DNA of 64,000 nucleotides from Psychroserpens luteolus (GTDB taxonomy: Bacteria > Bacteroidota > Bacteroidia > Flavobacteriales > Flavobacteriaceae). The position numbers were made by a program, and so were the translations under genes. Under the pieces are notes generated by a model, which saw only the letters and a list, made by a program, of their open reading frames with translations, did no database searches and had not been told where the DNA came from. Positions 62,159 through 64,000 of the stretch are shown here, in pieces (within the stretch, counting starts at the first letter, position 1; each line of letters opens with the position of its first letter). Where the stretch lies: positions 1 to 64,000 of the forward strand of contig NZ_JAHVXI010000005.1 in NCBI RefSeq assembly GCF_021032705.1. Reading direction: 5' to 3'.

Positions 62159-62875
62159 ATGAAAAATTGTATCACAGTATTTATCATTATTATTTCATTG
62201 TCGGCATGCACTAAAACAGACAATAGAAAAGTGGTTGAACAGATAGATGGTATTACAAAAGAAAAAAACGAACGTAAGACTGTTGTTATGGCAGATCTGC
62301 CTATTCACATCGATAGTACAAGCTACTTGATTCATCCTATAGGAAATTATGTGTTCAGTAGAAACAAATCCGACTATTCAGAATATGGCAGTTATAGGTC
62401 TGATTCCTATTCAAACACCTTTGATGTTACGAGCAACAGTGGTGATAGAATTACTGGTGACATCTCTAACTTAAAATTTCAAAATGTCAATTCTAATGAA
62501 TTAAAATCTCTAACAGAAAACACCGTTAGCATAAGGTCAATCTTATTTTTACGTAAGGTTTTCAAAAAGAATGGCAAAGGTTATTTCCTCTATGAAGTTA
62601 TTGACAAAGACACTAATGCCGATGGCGACCTTGATTTCAATGATTTAAAATCAATTTATATTAGTAATTTGAATGGTACAGCATTTAGAAAATTATCACC
62701 TCACCTTCAAGATTTAGTAACATGGAAGGTGATATTAGAAGCCAATAAACTATTCTTTAAAAGTATTGAAGATACTGATCGTAATGGAGAATTCAATAAA
62801 AAAGACAAAATGCATTACTTTTATTTAGATCTTAATAATGAAAACGCTAAAGCTGTAGAGTACTATCCTATTTAA
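62159..62875 (+). CDS. Lipoprotein with two EF-hand-like calcium loops
   Basis: 238 residues. A lipobox ends at Cys17 (SLSAC). Residues about 45-200 are beta-rich. Two 12-residue loops fit the EF-hand spacing: DTNADGDLDFND (151-162) and DTDRNGEFNKKD (205-216), with acidic or Asn residues at positions 1, 3, 5, 9 and 12 and Gly at 6. Spaced 54 residues apart, each sits next to a strand (FLYEVIDK before, IYISNLNG after), so the loops may be EF-like inserts rather than a canonical EF-hand pair. Last gene of the operator-controlled operon; 7 bp separate its stop from the convergent dehydrogenase-like gene. Confidence 0.68.
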   Translation: MKNCITVFIIIISLSACTKTDNRKVVEQIDGITKEKNERKTVVMADLPIHIDSTSYLIHPIGNYVFSRNKSDYSEYGSYRSDSYSNTFDVTSNSGDRITGDISNLKFQNVNSNELKSLTENTVSIRSILFLRKVFKKNGKGYFLYEVIDKDTNADGDLDFNDLKSIYISNLNGTAFRKLSPHLQDLVTWKVILEANKLFFKSIEDTDRNGEFNKKDKMHYFYLDLNNENAKAVEYYPI

Positions 62876-62882
62876 TTAGTAA

Positions 62883-64000
62883 CTAAAAACCATCTACATA
62901 ATCTTGTAAATAACTAAAACGCTGGGTCAATTTTCCATCGGCTGTGGTCATCTGTGCACGTTTTAATACACCACGTTGATCCCCATTAAAGAATGCAGGA
63001 ATAACATGTTCTAAAAACATCTCTCCAAATCCCTCACTAGCATCTTTTGGCAATTCACAAGGTAAGTTATCGACAGCCATAACCGTTATGGCTTCATCGG
63101 CATCAAATGCAACCTCGCTTTCGGTATGTGGATCGTAACCATAAAATGGATCTGCAATTGTTGAAGGTCTTATTGTACTAGCCACTGGACCATCTATATC
63201 ACAAGATACATCAGACACTAAATTGATTCTAAAATCTGGATCCTTTGCATCCTCTCTGGTAAAAATAAAAGGCGCTCCATCTCCATAAAAATGGCCAGCA
63301 ATGAACATATCAGACTCTTTAGCATACGGCATAAAATTGCTTTCATAACCACTAGGATCTTTATAGAATTCGTACTTATCACCAACCTTTCCATCTAGAC
63401 GTTTGGCATATTCCATAACATCTGCCATCACATAAACAGGCTCTGTAAATTGAGAGGTCAAATACAATGCATCACTTACTTGTTTTATCTTTAAATGATC
63501 TAAGATCTCCTTAGCTCCTAAGGCTACTTTACCTGTTCCAGTAAGTACAATCTTGATATTAGGTAAGGTAATTTTATCGAGTTCGGCTTTTACCTCATTG
63601 AGATCGGCAAGGTGTTCGACCTTTGGTAAATTAAATAATCTATCTCTAAGTCCTAAAGCTCTAAATCCGTTATAAGCGCCAACTAATCCAGCATAGCGAC
63701 CAAAACCAATAAGTCTGGCGCCACTTTGTTTTACAATCGTTTCATGATCAAACATTTCAATATTCTTTTGAAGCATGGCTTGCAATAACTTACGATTGTA
63801 AGGTTGTTTTTTTATGGTATGCGAAAAATAGAAATACTTTTTATTTGGAATCAAGGCATCGAGAGGAACTTCCTTTACGCCAATCATCACATCACAATCT
63901 GACACATCATCTGTCACTGTAAATCCCTGAGATCTATAAGCTTCGTCTGAAAACACGCGAATATCGGACGATTCCACAACAAATTCTGCTTGTGGAAATT
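62883..64000 (-). CDS. Saccharopine/alanine dehydrogenase-like NAD(P) oxidoreductase, 5' end cut off
   Basis: The open frame runs off the right edge: upstream of the GTG at 63977 it continues as FPQAEFVVESSDIRVFSDE, which matches the family, so the true start lies outside the window. Visible are VGVKEVP-like IGVKEVPLDALIPNKKYFYFSHT, KQPYNRKLLQAML, FGRYAGLVGAYNG, a nucleotide-binding stretch IKIVLTGTGKVALGAKEIL and SDVSCDIDGPVASTIRPSTI. This order matches lysine-forming saccharopine dehydrogenase (LYS1-like)/alanine dehydrogenase proteins of about 400 residues. The exact substrate cannot be assigned. Confidence 0.8.
   Translation of the reverse strand, partial: FPQAEFVVESSDIRVFSDEAYRSQGFTVTDDVSDCDVMIGVKEVPLDALIPNKKYFYFSHTIKKQPYNRKLLQAMLQKNIEMFDHETIVKQSGARLIGFGRYAGLVGAYNGFRALGLRDRLFNLPKVEHLADLNEVKAELDKITLPNIKIVLTGTGKVALGAKEILDHLKIKQVSDALYLTSQFTEPVYVMADVMEYAKRLDGKVGDKYEFYKDPSGYESNFMPYAKESDMFIAGHFYGDGAPFIFTREDAKDPDFRINLVSDVSCDIDGPVASTIRPSTIADPFYGYDPHTESEVAFDADEAITVMAVDNLPCELPKDASEGFGEMFLEHVIPAFFNGDQRGVLKRAQMTTADGKLTQRFSYLQDYVDGF

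Noticed and set aside
1-64000. tRNA, rRNA, CRISPR arrays, insertion sequences, prophage or integrase genes
   Set aside because: I found no cloverleaf-like clusters, no repeat-spacer series, no transposase or integrase motif and no terminal inverted repeats. All genes have ordinary flavobacterial character.

Overview
The window looks like a chromosomal segment of a low-GC marine-type member of the Flavobacteriia (Bacteroidetes). Evidence for this is the SusC/SusD pair, a type IX secretion C-terminal sorting domain, Bacteroidetes-style promoters (TTG, about 20 bp, TAnnTTTG), many short or near-absent mRNA leaders, a DUF1343/NamZ lipoprotein and a Porin_10-like protein. I see no rRNA, tRNA, CRISPR array, insertion sequence or phage gene. 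The right edge cuts through a gene; the left edge lies just inside a promoter that fires out of the window.

Layout. 0.1-7.6 kb: a putative porin, then a SusC-SusD-lipoprotein operon with no degradative enzymes beside it. 7.7-13.7 kb: rnhB, a large lipoprotein, an OmpA-domain protein and a nucleoid-associated protein. 13.7-19.4 kb: a T9SS cargo with YCF48/BNR-like repeats, an AraC regulator, and an unrecognised pair (secreted coiled-coil protein plus TPR/beta-barrel protein). 19.4-24.2 kb: a PLP-dependent cysteine synthase/CBS-like enzyme, an FtsX/LolE-like permease, NamZ, and two small exported paralogues. 24.5-30 kb: a four-gene operon (YkgJ, thioredoxin-like, sterol-desaturase family, GDPD), a methyltransferase and an amidohydrolase. 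30-35.7 kb: a plugless barrel protein with a 1007-residue TPR protein, divergent from ftsE.

35.7-50.3 kb is a surface polysaccharide locus: a beta-helix protein, five glycosyltransferases, a sugar 3,4-ketoisomerase (FdtA/QdtA type), a DegT aminotransferase, a FemAB-like acyltransferase, a hexapeptide acyltransferase, two consecutive Wzx-type flippases, a polytopic GT-C-like protein and a methyltransferase. The ketoisomerase, aminotransferase and acyltransferase together suggest a 3-acylamino-3,6-dideoxyhexose. 50.4-56 kb holds typA, kdsA (Kdo for LPS) and small genes.

56-62.9 kb is the most interesting region. A small winged-helix regulator sits among three transcription units, each preceded by the same roughly 19-bp palindrome (TACTTTGAATTTCAAAGTA and close variants) just upstream of the start codon. 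The units encode a polytopic membrane protein, an MpaB/DUF2236 oxygenase-like protein, and a tightly overlapping eight-gene operon (DUF4173-like membrane protein, small membrane proteins, a Coq4-like protein with an intact metal motif, SanA/YdcF-like, DUF2809, DUF1361, and a lipoprotein with two EF-hand-like loops). I read this as one local regulon of unknown, probably envelope or lipid/quinone-related, function. The window ends in a truncated saccharopine/alanine-dehydrogenase-like gene.
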